Positions 15,700 to 27,153 of a stretch of 60,490 nucleotides of DNA are shown in pieces. The translations under genes were made by a program, and so were the position numbers. Source of the DNA: Chloroflexota bacterium (GTDB lineage Bacteria; Chloroflexota; UBA11872; VXOZ01). Position 1 is the first letter of the stretch, and each line of letters opens with the position of its first letter. The notes beneath the pieces are model-generated. The model worked only from the letters and a program-made list of their open reading frames with translations. It was not told the origin of the DNA and searched no databases. The stretch lies in contig JAJEAH010000046.1 in the NCBI GenBank assembly GCA_022824225.1, positions 80,910 through 141,399 of the forward strand. Direction: 5' to 3'.

Positions 15700-15925
15700 T
15701 CCCGCCTTCGAGCGACGCGGCGACGCAGGCATGGGACCCAGCAACCCCAAGTGTTTGTTCGCAAGCCCCTGGCAGGTAGGCCGCGTGCAACCGCTAGGTG
15801 CTTATACGCCGCCGCTGGGATTGCAGCCTACACAGAGGGAGTGACAGACTGCTGCAGGCTCTCTCATGCTCTTCACGCGCACTCATGTCTGCAACGCTAC
15901 AAGACGGCACGGAGACCCCGACCAA

Positions 15926-18766
15926 TTAGAAGCCAAAGAAGCTACCAAGTCCTCCTAGAAAGGCGCCCACCGCAATGCCAAACCCTCCCAAGACATGGCC
16001 TAACACACCATTTGGCCCGAATACGGCATCTACACCAACCCTTACAGCCTCACCAACTAACCCTACAATGTCACACGAAAAGTGGTTGAGTTCACATACA
16101 GTGACCGCCGCCAAATTCTCGAGGTCGGCCAGCAGCGCCTCCAGCGGGCCTCCGGTAAGCTGGTTGTCGTGCAGAGCAAGCACATACAGTTGGGTGAGAT
16201 TTCCCAACTCCAGCGGAATGTCTCCCTCTAGTTCATTCTCGTGTAGTAACAGTACTTGCAAACTTCCAAGGTCGCCTAATTCAACGGGGATTTTTCCATT
16301 TAGCTGGTTAGTGTTTAGGGCTAGTACTTGCAGATTCCCCAGGTCTCCCAATTCAGACGGAATCGGCCCGCTCAACCGATTGCTCTGTAGCTCTAACGAT
16401 TCCAGGCTGGCAAGAGCACCAAATTCTGGTGGAATCGCACCGCTCAACCGGTTGTCGTAAAGGAAAAGGTCTTTGAGCCGAGGCAGATATCCGAGTTGGG
16501 AGGGGATTTCGCCAGAAAGCATGTTCTCGCTGAGATCAAGTTCCTCCAGATGAGCAAGTTCGCCGAGCGCTGGCGGAATCTCCCCGCTGAACTGGTTTTG
16601 GTCCAGCCTGAGGATCGATAGATTTGTGAGTTGCCCGAGCCCTGCCGGCACTTCCCCGGATAGCTCATTGTCCGTCAGCACCAGGTGGGCCAACTCAGAG
16701 AGACCAACAATCCCTGCTGGCAAAGACCCTGTCAACTGGTTTCCACCGAGATATAATCGTTCCAATTGTGCCAGATTGCTCAATTCTTCCGGAATCTCAC
16801 CATTCAGATAATTCCAGGAAAGGTCCAGGGTCTTAAGATTGCTGAGCTTGCCGAGCGCAGGCGGTATCGCTCCGCTCAATGCGATTTCTCTCCACCCTTC
16901 CTCTGGTAAACCGAGCCGTTCCCGTGAAGGACCGAACTGCACCGGGGCAACACCGTGTGACGCCAGACTACGATTGAGACTTTCCTGCAAAAGAGTGATT
17001 CTACCGTACGTGTCCTCACTAGCATCGGTAGTTAGTAATTTAGCCAATCTCGAATGCCTCTTAATCCAACATGTAGACAACTGATCCGATTGGTCTCTAA
17101 GACTCTCGAAACGATCCAGACCGTCCAACCCAAACATATAATCGGAATGGTCTCTGTTACCGACGAGTCCCATACCACGCAGGTGCAACGATTCCAAACG
17201 GAAGAGACTGCCCAATTCAGCCGGTATAGTCCCGCTCAACGGATTGAAAGACAAGTCTAACTCAATGAGATTGGAAAGGGCTCCCAGCTCTATTGGAATC
17301 TCCCCTTTCAGGTTGTTCGCAGCGAGGCACAAGCGGGTGACTTGCCCGTCGCTGTTGGTCTTCACCCCGTACCATTGATCTAACGGCTTATCGCTAAACC
17401 AATAAGTGTTAGACCACCAATTATCGCCGTCAGTGCCGTCGTAGAGCGCGACTAAGGCGGCGGCGGCGGGATGGGCCGCCCACCCGAAATACCGGGCCGG
17501 ATTGTCGGAGTCTATTTTTGAACACCCTTCGCTATTGCAGGCAGTGACCCAGTAGTAGTTATTCCTCTCAGGCTCAGTGTGCACGAACGTGGTCTCGGCC
17601 ACGTCGGTCGCAATTTCATCGCAGACCCTCAGAATGCCATCGCTGTCAAATTGGCACCCATCGTCGGAGAAGTCATCGTAGTACACCTTGTAGTAGTCCG
17701 CCCCGTCCACCGCGTCCCAACTGACTACAATCGTCGCCCCATCCCAAGCGTATTTCACGTTTGCCGGAATGCCGAGACGGCGGACGACTGAAACGGTGAG
17801 AGTGTATGAGCCGGTGCTGTTTTCCGCTCCGCCCGCAACATCAACCACATACGTGCCTGCTGCCGGGGCCTCCCAGTACTCAACCCAGTCTCCTTCTGTC
17901 TGTACGGATGAGATCCGGCGAGGAAACCTGCCGCTGGCATATGGCCAGGCCAACGCGAAATCGGGCAGCGTTTCTCTGACCATGGTTACGCGATAGCTTA
18001 CTCCCTGCTCAGCTTCGAACGAATAGCTGTGGTACTCTCCCGCCTCGGTCACCACTGCTTCCACGCTCTCTCCTAGCACCAGCGGTGTGGCGGGGACCTC
18101 CTCGGCTACTACAAGATTGAGAATTTCCTCGTCAAGGCAGTCGGCCGCTATCAACCGGTCACGAGTGTCCGGTGACATGCCCTTGGCATCTCTAATGATT
18201 CTGGCGACTGACTTCTCAACAAGGGGAAGATACTCGTTTAGGAAGAACTCGTCCGACGGTATGGCATCTCGCTGCGTCCCGTATTCCAGTAGTAGTATCT
18301 TGAAGTCAGTCTGGAAGATCACGAGCGTAACGTGCCAGGCGGCAACCTCAATTGGCGGTTCCAACGCATTCAAGAACTCAATGGCTTCCTCCGTGGCTTC
18401 CAGCAACTGCCCAAAGGTAAGATCCTCTTCGCCCTCTGAAACTCCAACGATATGTTCCTCGCTACAATGCGCCACGTACTCATCGAGAGTCATGCGCGTA
18501 GTGGTCGGCGGGGCAGTCGGCACGACCGTGGGTTGCGTGGGTGCGGCAGTAGGTTGGACCACTTCGGCGGTAGGCACTGCGGTTGGCTGGGGCCTCTCTT
18601 GTGTTGGTGCTGCCGTCGGTTGCGGGCTCTCTTGCATAGGCGCTGCTGTCGGCCTGGGTATGTCTTCTTTGGGCTCTTCGTCACCTCCGCAACTGGCTAA
18701 CATGACGCCAGCAAGCAGGGCAACCATGACTACCAATACGAGTAGATGCGGCAATCGAAGATTCAA
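15926..18766 (-). CDS. Large leucine-rich repeat lipoprotein with PPC and fibronectin-III domains
   Basis: A 946-residue surface lipoprotein. In order: signal peptide with lipobox LASC (Cys26); a Pro/Thr/Ala-rich linker to ~90; a helical domain (~92-222); a bacterial pre-peptidase C-terminal-like beta domain (~228-328, GEYHSYSFEAEQGVSYRV ... GTYVVDVAGG); a fibronectin-III-like domain (~332-425, IPANVKYAWDGATIVVSWDAV); an LRR cap (ALVALYDGTDGDNWWSN); two LRRs, a ~110-residue non-LRR interruption, then about ten plant-type repeats (LDLSWNYLNGEIPEEL). The C-terminus is Gly-rich and hydrophobic. TTG 18766 is chosen because GGGAGG sits at the right spacing. Such proteins bind other proteins; a role in adhesion or host contact is inference. 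GC is visibly lower than in its neighbours. Confidence 0.88.
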   Translation of the reverse strand: MNLRLPHLLVLVVMVALLAGVMLASCGGDEEPKEDIPRPTAAPMQESPQPTAAPTQERPQPTAVPTAEVVQPTAAPTQPTVVPTAPPTTTRMTLDEYVAHCSEEHIVGVSEGEEDLTFGQLLEATEEAIEFLNALEPPIEVAAWHVTLVIFQTDFKILLLEYGTQRDAIPSDEFFLNEYLPLVEKSVARIIRDAKGMSPDTRDRLIAADCLDEEILNLVVAEEVPATPLVLGESVEAVVTEAGEYHSYSFEAEQGVSYRVTMVRETLPDFALAWPYASGRFPRRISSVQTEGDWVEYWEAPAAGTYVVDVAGGAENSTGSYTLTVSVVRRLGIPANVKYAWDGATIVVSWDAVDGADYYKVYYDDFSDDGCQFDSDGILRVCDEIATDVAETTFVHTEPERNNYYWVTACNSEGCSKIDSDNPARYFGWAAHPAAAALVALYDGTDGDNWWSNTYWFSDKPLDQWYGVKTNSDGQVTRLCLAANNLKGEIPIELGALSNLIELDLSFNPLSGTIPAELGSLFRLESLHLRGMGLVGNRDHSDYMFGLDGLDRFESLRDQSDQLSTCWIKRHSRLAKLLTTDASEDTYGRITLLQESLNRSLASHGVAPVQFGPSRERLGLPEEGWREIALSGAIPPALGKLSNLKTLDLSWNYLNGEIPEELSNLAQLERLYLGGNQLTGSLPAGIVGLSELAHLVLTDNELSGEVPAGLGQLTNLSILRLDQNQFSGEIPPALGELAHLEELDLSENMLSGEIPSQLGYLPRLKDLFLYDNRLSGAIPPEFGALASLESLELQSNRLSGPIPSELGDLGNLQVLALNTNQLNGKIPVELGDLGSLQVLLLHENELEGDIPLELGNLTQLYVLALHDNQLTGGPLEALLADLENLAAVTVCELNHFSCDIVGLVGEAVRVGVDAVFGPNGVLGHVLGGFGIAVGAFLGGLGSFFGF

Positions 18767-18872
18767 TCTAAGTCCTCCCAGTCGCTAGTTCACGCCTCGA
18801 CTTACCGTGACTCGGAATGACAGCCCATCGGCCCGATCCACAATAGATACACGGCTCACCATCCACCCATTC

Positions 18873-19294
18873 TTACCATAAGTTTAGCCACTCGCACTGC
18901 ATCCCGCATCTCCTTGCTAAGTATGTTGGTGCTCTTCGTCGCGAGCCATTTTCACTTGTGAGTATGAACAATGCACTGATACATCCTCTTCCATCCCTAA
19001 CAAAACTTGGGTGCCGTGAAGGTCGCATCTCGATGCCATGAGCAGCTTCAACTGCCCGCTGGTAATACACTCTTACAGCGGGTAGCCGGCACTTAAGAAA
19101 CTTTGGTCCCACCACCAAGTCCACCCGTCCATCAGACAAAAGATAATCGCGGACCTGTTAGAAATGCACCGCTTCCGCGCAGCCGTATCCGGCACTTCCT
19201 CAATAGGGACCGCTGATACGCTCATACGAGCCATCTCTAGACGTTCTGTTGATAGTCTCACATTATATTCCCGTTGTTTAGTACAGCTTAACAA
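18873..19294 (-). pseudogene. Possible frameshifted unknown gene
   Basis: Frame one runs 19294-19073 (RLEMARMSVSAVPIEEVPDT ... RSAIIFCLMDG) and frame two 19139-18873 (MSDGRVDLVVGPKFLKCRLP ... VYYQRAVEAAHGIEMRP). Joining them at the shared DG near 19128-19139 gives a plausible continuous protein. No family is recognised; a chance overlap in AT-richer DNA is the alternative. Confidence 0.25.
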
Positions 19295-19303
19295 TTTTTA
19301 AAG

Positions 19304-19332
19304 TTGTAGATGATGAAGCTATGATTTATACT
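19304..19332 (+). promoter_or_regulatory. Strong sigma70-type promoter before the ABC exporter genes
   Basis: TTGTAG (19304-19309), a 17-base spacer, and TATACT (19327-19332), in AT-rich surroundings. It is 126 bases upstream of the ATP-binding gene's start. Confidence 0.6.
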
Positions 19333-19345
19333 CCTGATTAGGAGT
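19330..19345. promoter_or_regulatory. Operator candidate overlapping the -10 box
   Basis: ACTCCTGATTAGGAGT: 6-base inverted arms around GATT, starting inside the -10 hexamer and covering the expected transcription start. The placement fits a repressor site. No regulator gene is adjacent. Confidence 0.45.
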
Positions 19346-19457
19346 GAATTCGCAACTGTTAGTTGAGGGGCAAGCATGGTGAATCGCTTAACGTCAGTGA
19401 CCACATTTGTCACATGCGCAGCAACGCCAATGGCAGAAACTGGGAAGGATATCCCTA

Positions 19458-20372
19458 ATGGACACTAATCCTGTCATTCAAACCGAAGGATTGACCAAGA
19501 GATACGGCAAGATCCTCGCGGTGGACGGTCTGTCGTTGACCGTACCGCGCGGTCATGTGTTCGGTTTGTTGGGGCCCAACGGCTCCGGCAAGACCACGAC
19601 CATGGGCATGCTGCTGGGTCTGGTGCGACCGACCTCAGGCAGCTTCAGCCTATTTGGGTCGCGGAGCGATCGTCAGGCATCGCTGCGTCGCGTTGGCGCC
19701 ATCGTGGAGACACCGACGTTCTACCCGTACCTTACAGGACGCCAAAACCTTGCTTATTTCCAAGGCATCTTGGGAAGAGGAACAGCGCGGGAACTCGACG
19801 ATCTGCTCGAGCAGGTCGGCCTGGCCGACCGCGGCAACGACGGCTTCCACACCTATTCCCTGGGCATGAAGCAGCGGCTTGGTCTGGCCTACGCGCTGCT
19901 GGGCGATCCGGAATTGCTCTTCTTGGATGAGCCCACTAACGGAATGGACCCCGCCGGCATGGCCGAGATGCGCGAACTCATCCGCAGCCTGGGTACGGAA
20001 GACCGCACGGTCTTCCTTTCCAGCCACCTGCTCAACGAGGTCGAGCAGGTCTGCGACAGCGTGGTGATTCTCTCCAAGGGCAAGCTGATCGCGCAGGGGT
20101 CGGTGGCGGAACTGCTCAAAGGACGCGGCCGCATTCGCCTGCGTACTACCGATAACGCACAGGCTGCTACGGTTTTGGCGGCGCTGGACTGGGTTGAAGA
20201 TGCAAAAATCGACAACGGAACGGTGTTCGTCACCGCGCCGCCGGAGCGCGCGGCGGAAGTAAGCGCCGCCTTGAGCCGGGCCGAAATCTACCTGACCGAA
20301 ATGACCTCCGGCCAAGACTCGCTGGAGAATTACTTCCTGGAAATCACCTCGGAGGAAGGTGCAGCGCAATGA
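19458..20372 (+). CDS. ABC transporter ATP-binding protein (ABC-2/drug-export type)
   Basis: A 304-residue ATPase that would power a two-component exporter with the next gene's product. Seen: IQTEGLTKRYGKILAVDGLSLTV, Walker A GPNGSGKTT, the Q-loop region IVETPTFYPYLTGRQNL, signature YSLGMKQRLGLAYALL, Walker B ELLFLDEPTNGMDP, and the H-loop FLSSHLLNEVEQVCD. The C-terminal ~80 residues are the accessory domain typical of the CcmA/BcrA/NatA group (AQGSVAELLKGRGRIRLRTT). ATG 19458 has AAGGA eight bases upstream, better than the earlier in-frame ATG 19407. It overlaps the permease by four bases (ATGA). The promoter and operator candidate at 19304-19345 would control both. Cargo is unknown; bacitracin-type resistance or lantibiotic immunity are family options. 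Confidence 0.93.
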   Translation: MDTNPVIQTEGLTKRYGKILAVDGLSLTVPRGHVFGLLGPNGSGKTTTMGMLLGLVRPTSGSFSLFGSRSDRQASLRRVGAIVETPTFYPYLTGRQNLAYFQGILGRGTARELDDLLEQVGLADRGNDGFHTYSLGMKQRLGLAYALLGDPELLFLDEPTNGMDPAGMAEMRELIRSLGTEDRTVFLSSHLLNEVEQVCDSVVILSKGKLIAQGSVAELLKGRGRIRLRTTDNAQAATVLAALDWVEDAKIDNGTVFVTAPPERAAEVSAALSRAEIYLTEMTSGQDSLENYFLEITSEEGAAQ

Positions 20373-21418
20373 TGGGCCATATTCTGCGACTTTCCGTTTG
20401 GGAATGGCACAAGCTGCGCCGCCGCTGGCTGCCGTGGGTGCTCTTGGGCATTGTCGTAATCCTGATGCAGGCGGCGGTGTGGGGCGCGTACGTGGTGCAT
20501 CGCACCGAGCCCTTCTCCCCCAATTACAGCTTCTCCACGTCCGATGAGGTCGAAGGCGAAGAGGTGACGCTGTTCGCGGCGGACTGGACGTGCAAGGACG
20601 TGCGCGGCGACCGCATCCCGCCGGAAGTAGAGGACCTCGAAGAGGAACTGCGCGGGAAAGTGCTCGAGAGCATCGAGGAATTCCGCGAAAGCTGCGCAGG
20701 CTATGAGGAAGTACGCGGGTTTACCGGCAACGCGCTTCTGTTGCCGAATAGCATCCTGTTGGCGTTCACGTTGCTGCAGGGCACGTTGTTCATTCTCGCA
20801 AGCATCATGGCCGCGGCGGCGCTGGGCGGCGAATACGGCTGGGGCACGCTGCGCACGGTACTGACGAAGGGCACGGGCCGGTGGCAGTTCCTCGCCGCCA
20901 AGGTCGCGGCGCTTATGTTCACGGCGCTGGTTGGGCTCGCGCTTGCCGCCGCCTCCGTGGCGCTGAGCAGCCTCGCGATTGGCGCCTTTGGCCTAGAAGG
21001 CGCTGCGCTGCAGGGCTCGGCAGAATGGCTGGACGTCCCCATCAAGATTGGGACCTTGCTGTACAGCTTCCTGCCCTACGTCATGCTGGCGCTGCTCGCC
21101 ACAGTCTTGACCTCGTCCACGGCCCTCGGCATCACGGCTTTCGTGGTCTACTACGTGGTCGAGTCAACTGCCTCGCCTATCCTCAACAATTTCGCCTGGT
21201 TCCAACGGGTCTCCGAATACCTGCTGAGCCCCAATGTCACGGCCGTCCTGCAGGCAAGCTACGGTGAGGTCTCGGTCTCAATAGACGGCGGCGGCGACGC
21301 GGCGCAGCCTGAACTGCTTCACGCCGTGCTGGTGCTGGCGGGCTATATACTCGTATTCGGCGTGCTCACGTTCCTGCTCTTCCAACGCCGGGACATCACC
21401 GGCGCGAAAGGCGGCTAA
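20369..21418 (+). CDS. ABC-2 type permease
   Basis: A 349-residue membrane partner of the preceding ATPase. The first membrane span (WLPWVLLGIVVILMQAAVW, ~18-36) is followed by an acidic extracytoplasmic segment of about 80 residues (SDEVEGEEVTLFAADWTCKD ... CAGYEEV). Five more spans follow, beginning at LPNSILLAFTLLQGTLFILA and ending GYILVFGVLTFLLF before RRDITGAKGG. GGEYGWGTLRTVLTKGTGRWQFLAAK is the typical ABC-2 cytoplasmic coupling loop. ATG 20369 overlaps the ATPase stop. The product exported is unknown. Confidence 0.88.
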   Translation: MMGHILRLSVWEWHKLRRRWLPWVLLGIVVILMQAAVWGAYVVHRTEPFSPNYSFSTSDEVEGEEVTLFAADWTCKDVRGDRIPPEVEDLEEELRGKVLESIEEFRESCAGYEEVRGFTGNALLLPNSILLAFTLLQGTLFILASIMAAAALGGEYGWGTLRTVLTKGTGRWQFLAAKVAALMFTALVGLALAAASVALSSLAIGAFGLEGAALQGSAEWLDVPIKIGTLLYSFLPYVMLALLATVLTSSTALGITAFVVYYVVESTASPILNNFAWFQRVSEYLLSPNVTAVLQASYGEVSVSIDGGGDAAQPELLHAVLVLAGYILVFGVLTFLLFQRRDITGAKGG

Positions 21419-24241
<2,823 letters not shown>

Positions 24242-24360
24242 ACTCGCTGGTGTTGGCGAGAAAGGGTCCTTTGCGCACCGAGGATGGGTGCTTTGCGCAC
24301 GAGGATTGGTCCTTTGCGCACATTGTGAAATCCGAATCTTAAGCTCCGTTGACATTTGCT

Positions 24361-24387
24361 GTCATTCCGAGCGCAGCGAGGAATCTA
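24361..24387 (+). repeat. End of the TCATTCCGAG...GGAATCT dispersed element
   Basis: GTCATTCCGAGCGCAGCGAG followed by GAATCTA. Matches the left end of the element at 54101-54194, which seeds a minisatellite there. Confidence 0.75.
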
Positions 24388-24446
24388 GCGTATCGCGGGG
24401 GCTTGTATCCCGCTTGGGACAGCGCGCGTTATTGCGGAGGGTTGGA

Positions 24447-24465
24447 TTCCCGCTTTCGCGGGAAA
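24447..24465. repeat. CATTCCCG-type palindrome, partial
   Basis: TTCCCGCTTTCGCGGGAA: arms TTCCCGC/GCGGGAA. Same family as the repeats at 6462-6769. Confidence 0.65.
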
Positions 24466-24694
24466 AACGGACCGGGATGATGCCTGCTCGTGAGCATTGG
24501 CGAACCGGTTCCTGTAAAGTCAACACAGCCTAGTCAACGCCAACCTATTTGCCCAATTCCTCAATTGGGTTCGGTTTGGGACGGTCGTCACAGGACTCCG
24601 TGACTCCTATACAGGGGCTTGTTCCTGAGACACACCGCCCGTATGGCAGATTGCCAAACGCGCCATGGGTTTAGCCCCATTGGGAAACGTGCCT

Positions 24695-24720
24695 CCGGTA
24701 GCGCAGGTCTGCAACCTGCG
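24695..24720 (-). repeat. Dispersed palindrome A, reverse copy
   Basis: CCGGTAGCGCAGGTCTGCAA followed by CCTGCG: the reverse complement of the 655-679 copy with minor changes. Confidence 0.8.
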
Positions 24721-25044
24721 CCCAGCTTTGTTCGGCTCCGGCAGCCGCAACGGAGAGAACCTCTGCGGGTAGTCCTTGTCTCTTGGGCAATGCGACCAAG
24801 AAAACCCCTTGCTTTAGCGCGAATCAACAGATTGTCTCCCCGTTCTCCCGCCCTTCTCAGCAAGAGTCCTTTGTTCCCATAGTCGTGCTCCCAACCCCAA
24901 GCTCTATTGTGGAAAGAACTAACAGAGCCTCAGAGGCATCGGAGGCTACCTGGAAACCTGGAAGTCCGTACGCCCGCTGGCTGCAAGCGATTTGTCTCAG
25001 CGAATTCCGCGGACAGCCCCTGAACAGAGATAGGCCCTGGTCAG

Positions 25045-26382
25045 ATGGTCAACGCACTTGAGAACATCACCAAGCTCAAGAGAGAACTCGACGACCTGCG
25101 ACCTTTGCCGCAAACTGTCCTGGCTCAGGTTGAGCAGAAGCTGCGGCTTGAGTCGAATTACCACTCCAATGCCATTGAAGGCAACACGCTCACTCTTGGC
25201 GAGACACGCAGCCTCATCCTCCACGGCCTCACCGCCCACGGCAAGCCGTTACGCGACCACCTGGACATCCAGGGACACGACAGCGCGGTCAAGGCAATCG
25301 AGGCCGCCGTCAACGAAGAGCAGGAACTGAACGAGGTCTTCATCCGCAATCTTCACCGCGTGTTGCTGAAGGAGCCTTACACCACGAAGGCAGAGACGCC
25401 GCACGGAAGATTGATAGAGCGCTCGATTTCACTTGGCGAGTACAAAACGGTACCGAACAATGTCCGGACGTCCACCGGCGAGACCTATTTCTTCACGCCC
25501 CCTGAGCAAGTGAAGCAGGCGATGAGCGACCTCATTGACTGGTACCGCGCCAAGGAGCGTGAGGACGAACACCCCATCGTCATCGCTGCCACCTTCCACT
25601 ATCGCTTTGTGCGCATTCACCCCTTCGACGACGGCAACGGGCGCATGGCCCGCCTGTTGATGAATATGATCCTCATCAAGCACGGCTACACGGTGGCGAT
25701 GATCCGGCGGGAGAACCGCGACGAGTACCTGGGCAAGCTGGAGCAAGCTGATAGAACCGAGGACCTGTCAGAGTTCATCGATTACGTTGCCGGGCGCTGC
25801 GAATACGCTCTCGACTTATACCTGAAGGCCGCCCGTGGCGAGCCGGTTGACGACATCGAGGACATCGACAATGAAATCGCGCTCTTCAAGCAGTCACTCT
25901 CCAGTACGGGCAACCAGGGGTATTCCTCAAAGGCAATTGTCGCGGATTTGTTGAGTCCATTCTACGACTACTGTACTGAAAAGACCTGGCGGATAGCGGA
26001 CGCTTTCGGGGACGCGTATGCATCGATAGACTTCAACGGAACCGATACAGCAGGTGAAGCGATACGGGGTATCGTGTTCGTGATCCACAGGGACTCGCCA
26101 TCTTTTCAGTCGCGGCTGTGCTCGATTACAGTGCCAGATCATTTGGGTTCAATAGCTACTGTATTCTCCGCCGGCCTGCGGAATTACCTAGGAAAGCAAA
26201 GTGAGAGCATCGACTTGCGCGTAGAAAACAACACTGACATGCACCAATGCAAATGGCGAATCTCTAGTGTGACGCTACGAGTGCGTTGGGAGCACGAGGG
26301 ACAGGACTTGGACGAACTCAAGAGGCTCTACAACCAGCTCTTGCGGGAGTTGATGAAGTATCTCGACCGGAACAATTCATGA
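25045..26382 (+). CDS. Fic family protein (class II, N-terminal inhibitory helix)
   Basis: A 445-residue Fic enzyme, expected to transfer AMP (or another phosphate-linked group) onto a protein hydroxyl, or to remove it. The catalytic motif is H192-PFDDGNGR200-MAR203, a full HPFx(D/E)GNGRxxR. The inhibitory motif S41-NAIE45-G46 (S/T-x-x-x-E-G/N) precedes the core, so the toxin-like activity is intrinsically restrained and no separate antitoxin is needed; none is seen nearby. The Fic core ends near 260. The last ~150 residues (CSITVPDHLGSIATVF, LRVRWEHEGQDLDELKRLY) are not the usual winged-helix tail and are unrecognised. ATG 25045 gives a natural start. Target and biological role are unknown. 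Confidence 0.92.
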   Translation: MVNALENITKLKRELDDLRPLPQTVLAQVEQKLRLESNYHSNAIEGNTLTLGETRSLILHGLTAHGKPLRDHLDIQGHDSAVKAIEAAVNEEQELNEVFIRNLHRVLLKEPYTTKAETPHGRLIERSISLGEYKTVPNNVRTSTGETYFFTPPEQVKQAMSDLIDWYRAKEREDEHPIVIAATFHYRFVRIHPFDDGNGRMARLLMNMILIKHGYTVAMIRRENRDEYLGKLEQADRTEDLSEFIDYVAGRCEYALDLYLKAARGEPVDDIEDIDNEIALFKQSLSSTGNQGYSSKAIVADLLSPFYDYCTEKTWRIADAFGDAYASIDFNGTDTAGEAIRGIVFVIHRDSPSFQSRLCSITVPDHLGSIATVFSAGLRNYLGKQSESIDLRVENNTDMHQCKWRISSVTLRVRWEHEGQDLDELKRLYNQLLRELMKYLDRNNS

Positions 26383-27153
26383 CCTAATCTAGGGAGACTA
26401 GCCAGAATCTCACCCAATGAGTGCCGTTACACTTGGACTGGGGTCGGCTATCCCAATACAGATTCGCTCACTTTGCGCACCAGAGCTTCCATGGCAGGCA
26501 GAAGCCAAACCACAATAGTAATGACGTAGGTTCCGAGCACACGTTGTTCGCTTAGCACAAACCTTGGCCACTAGACACCGCCTACACGACGTCTATGCAG
26601 CCATCTCGCAGAGGAAACCATCGCCGGACTTGATACCGGGCACCACGTACGCGTGCTGGCGCTAGGCAAGCAAGTCGGCACACTGCTACCCACGCCGGAC
26701 GATAGCACAGGTATGGAACCCGGCGATAGGGTGGTGCTCCTCGGACACGACGATGGCCTCCGCCGCTTGGGAGGCCAAGCGTAACGCCTGGCGACGCGCG
26801 CACAATCATGCGCCACGCATGATTGACCGCGACTCGCGCGCTTTTTTTCGCGACCCGCGCTGCGTTTGCTTGGCATGGGCTGCGCAAGAGCTCAACCCTT
26901 CTCGAAAACGGGCACCCGCCGTGAAATCACTCGGTGTCAGTGTCTTTGGGCCCTGAGTTAGCCTCTCGCGCAGACGTTTCATACCTCGCCAAACGGCACT
27001 GACTTGCCAATACTACTGTGGTAGCATACTTCTCACAGCACGGTACTCGGCCCGCTGTCTGCAGCGCGCTTCGTCTTGTAGGACCAAGCTGCCCGCGCTC
27101 TGAGGGAGCTTTTTGGCGCTTCATTGCGGCACTGATTGCACGGACATTTGTAG
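26383..27153. other. Intergenic region with a gene remnant
   Basis: Contains the C-terminal remnant of a potassium-transport-type RCK_C (TrkA-C) domain at 26614-26784. The remaining stretches show no coding sequence that I can support. Confidence 0.5.
26614..26784 (+). pseudogene. Remnant of an RCK_C/TrkA-C domain
   Basis: The frame ending TAA at 26784 reads ETIAGLDTGHHVRVLALGKQ, then VGTLLPTPDDSTGMEPGDRV and VLLGHDDGLRRLGGQA. The pattern '...G..v..L.p.p....l..GDrvvllG....l..L' is the C-terminal strand pair of RCK_C/TrkA-C regulatory domains of K+ channels and CPA2 antiporters. No start codon or upstream domain exists; the frame closes at a stop near 26570. The rest of the gene has been lost, so this is a relic, probably of a deletion. 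Confidence 0.5.

Larger units (their letters stand above)
18767..19457. other. AT-richer intergenic region with a possible broken gene
   Basis: Two minus-strand frames, 19294-19073 and 19139-18873, overlap and share a meaning across a frame change: ...IIFCLMDG in the first continues as DGRVDLVVGPKFLKCRLPAV in the second. This suggests a frameshifted or decayed gene of about 130 codons that I cannot name. The right part (19304-19345) holds a promoter and operator candidate for the ABC genes. Confidence 0.4.
24242..25044. other. Repeat-rich intergenic region between katG and the Fic gene
   Basis: Contains three near-repeats of CCTTTGCGCAC / GCTTTGCGCAC at 24266-24320; an end of the TCATTCCGAG element (24361-24387); a CATTCCCG-type palindrome (24447-24465); and a reverse copy of palindrome A (24695-24720). 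No gene I can support. Confidence 0.55.
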
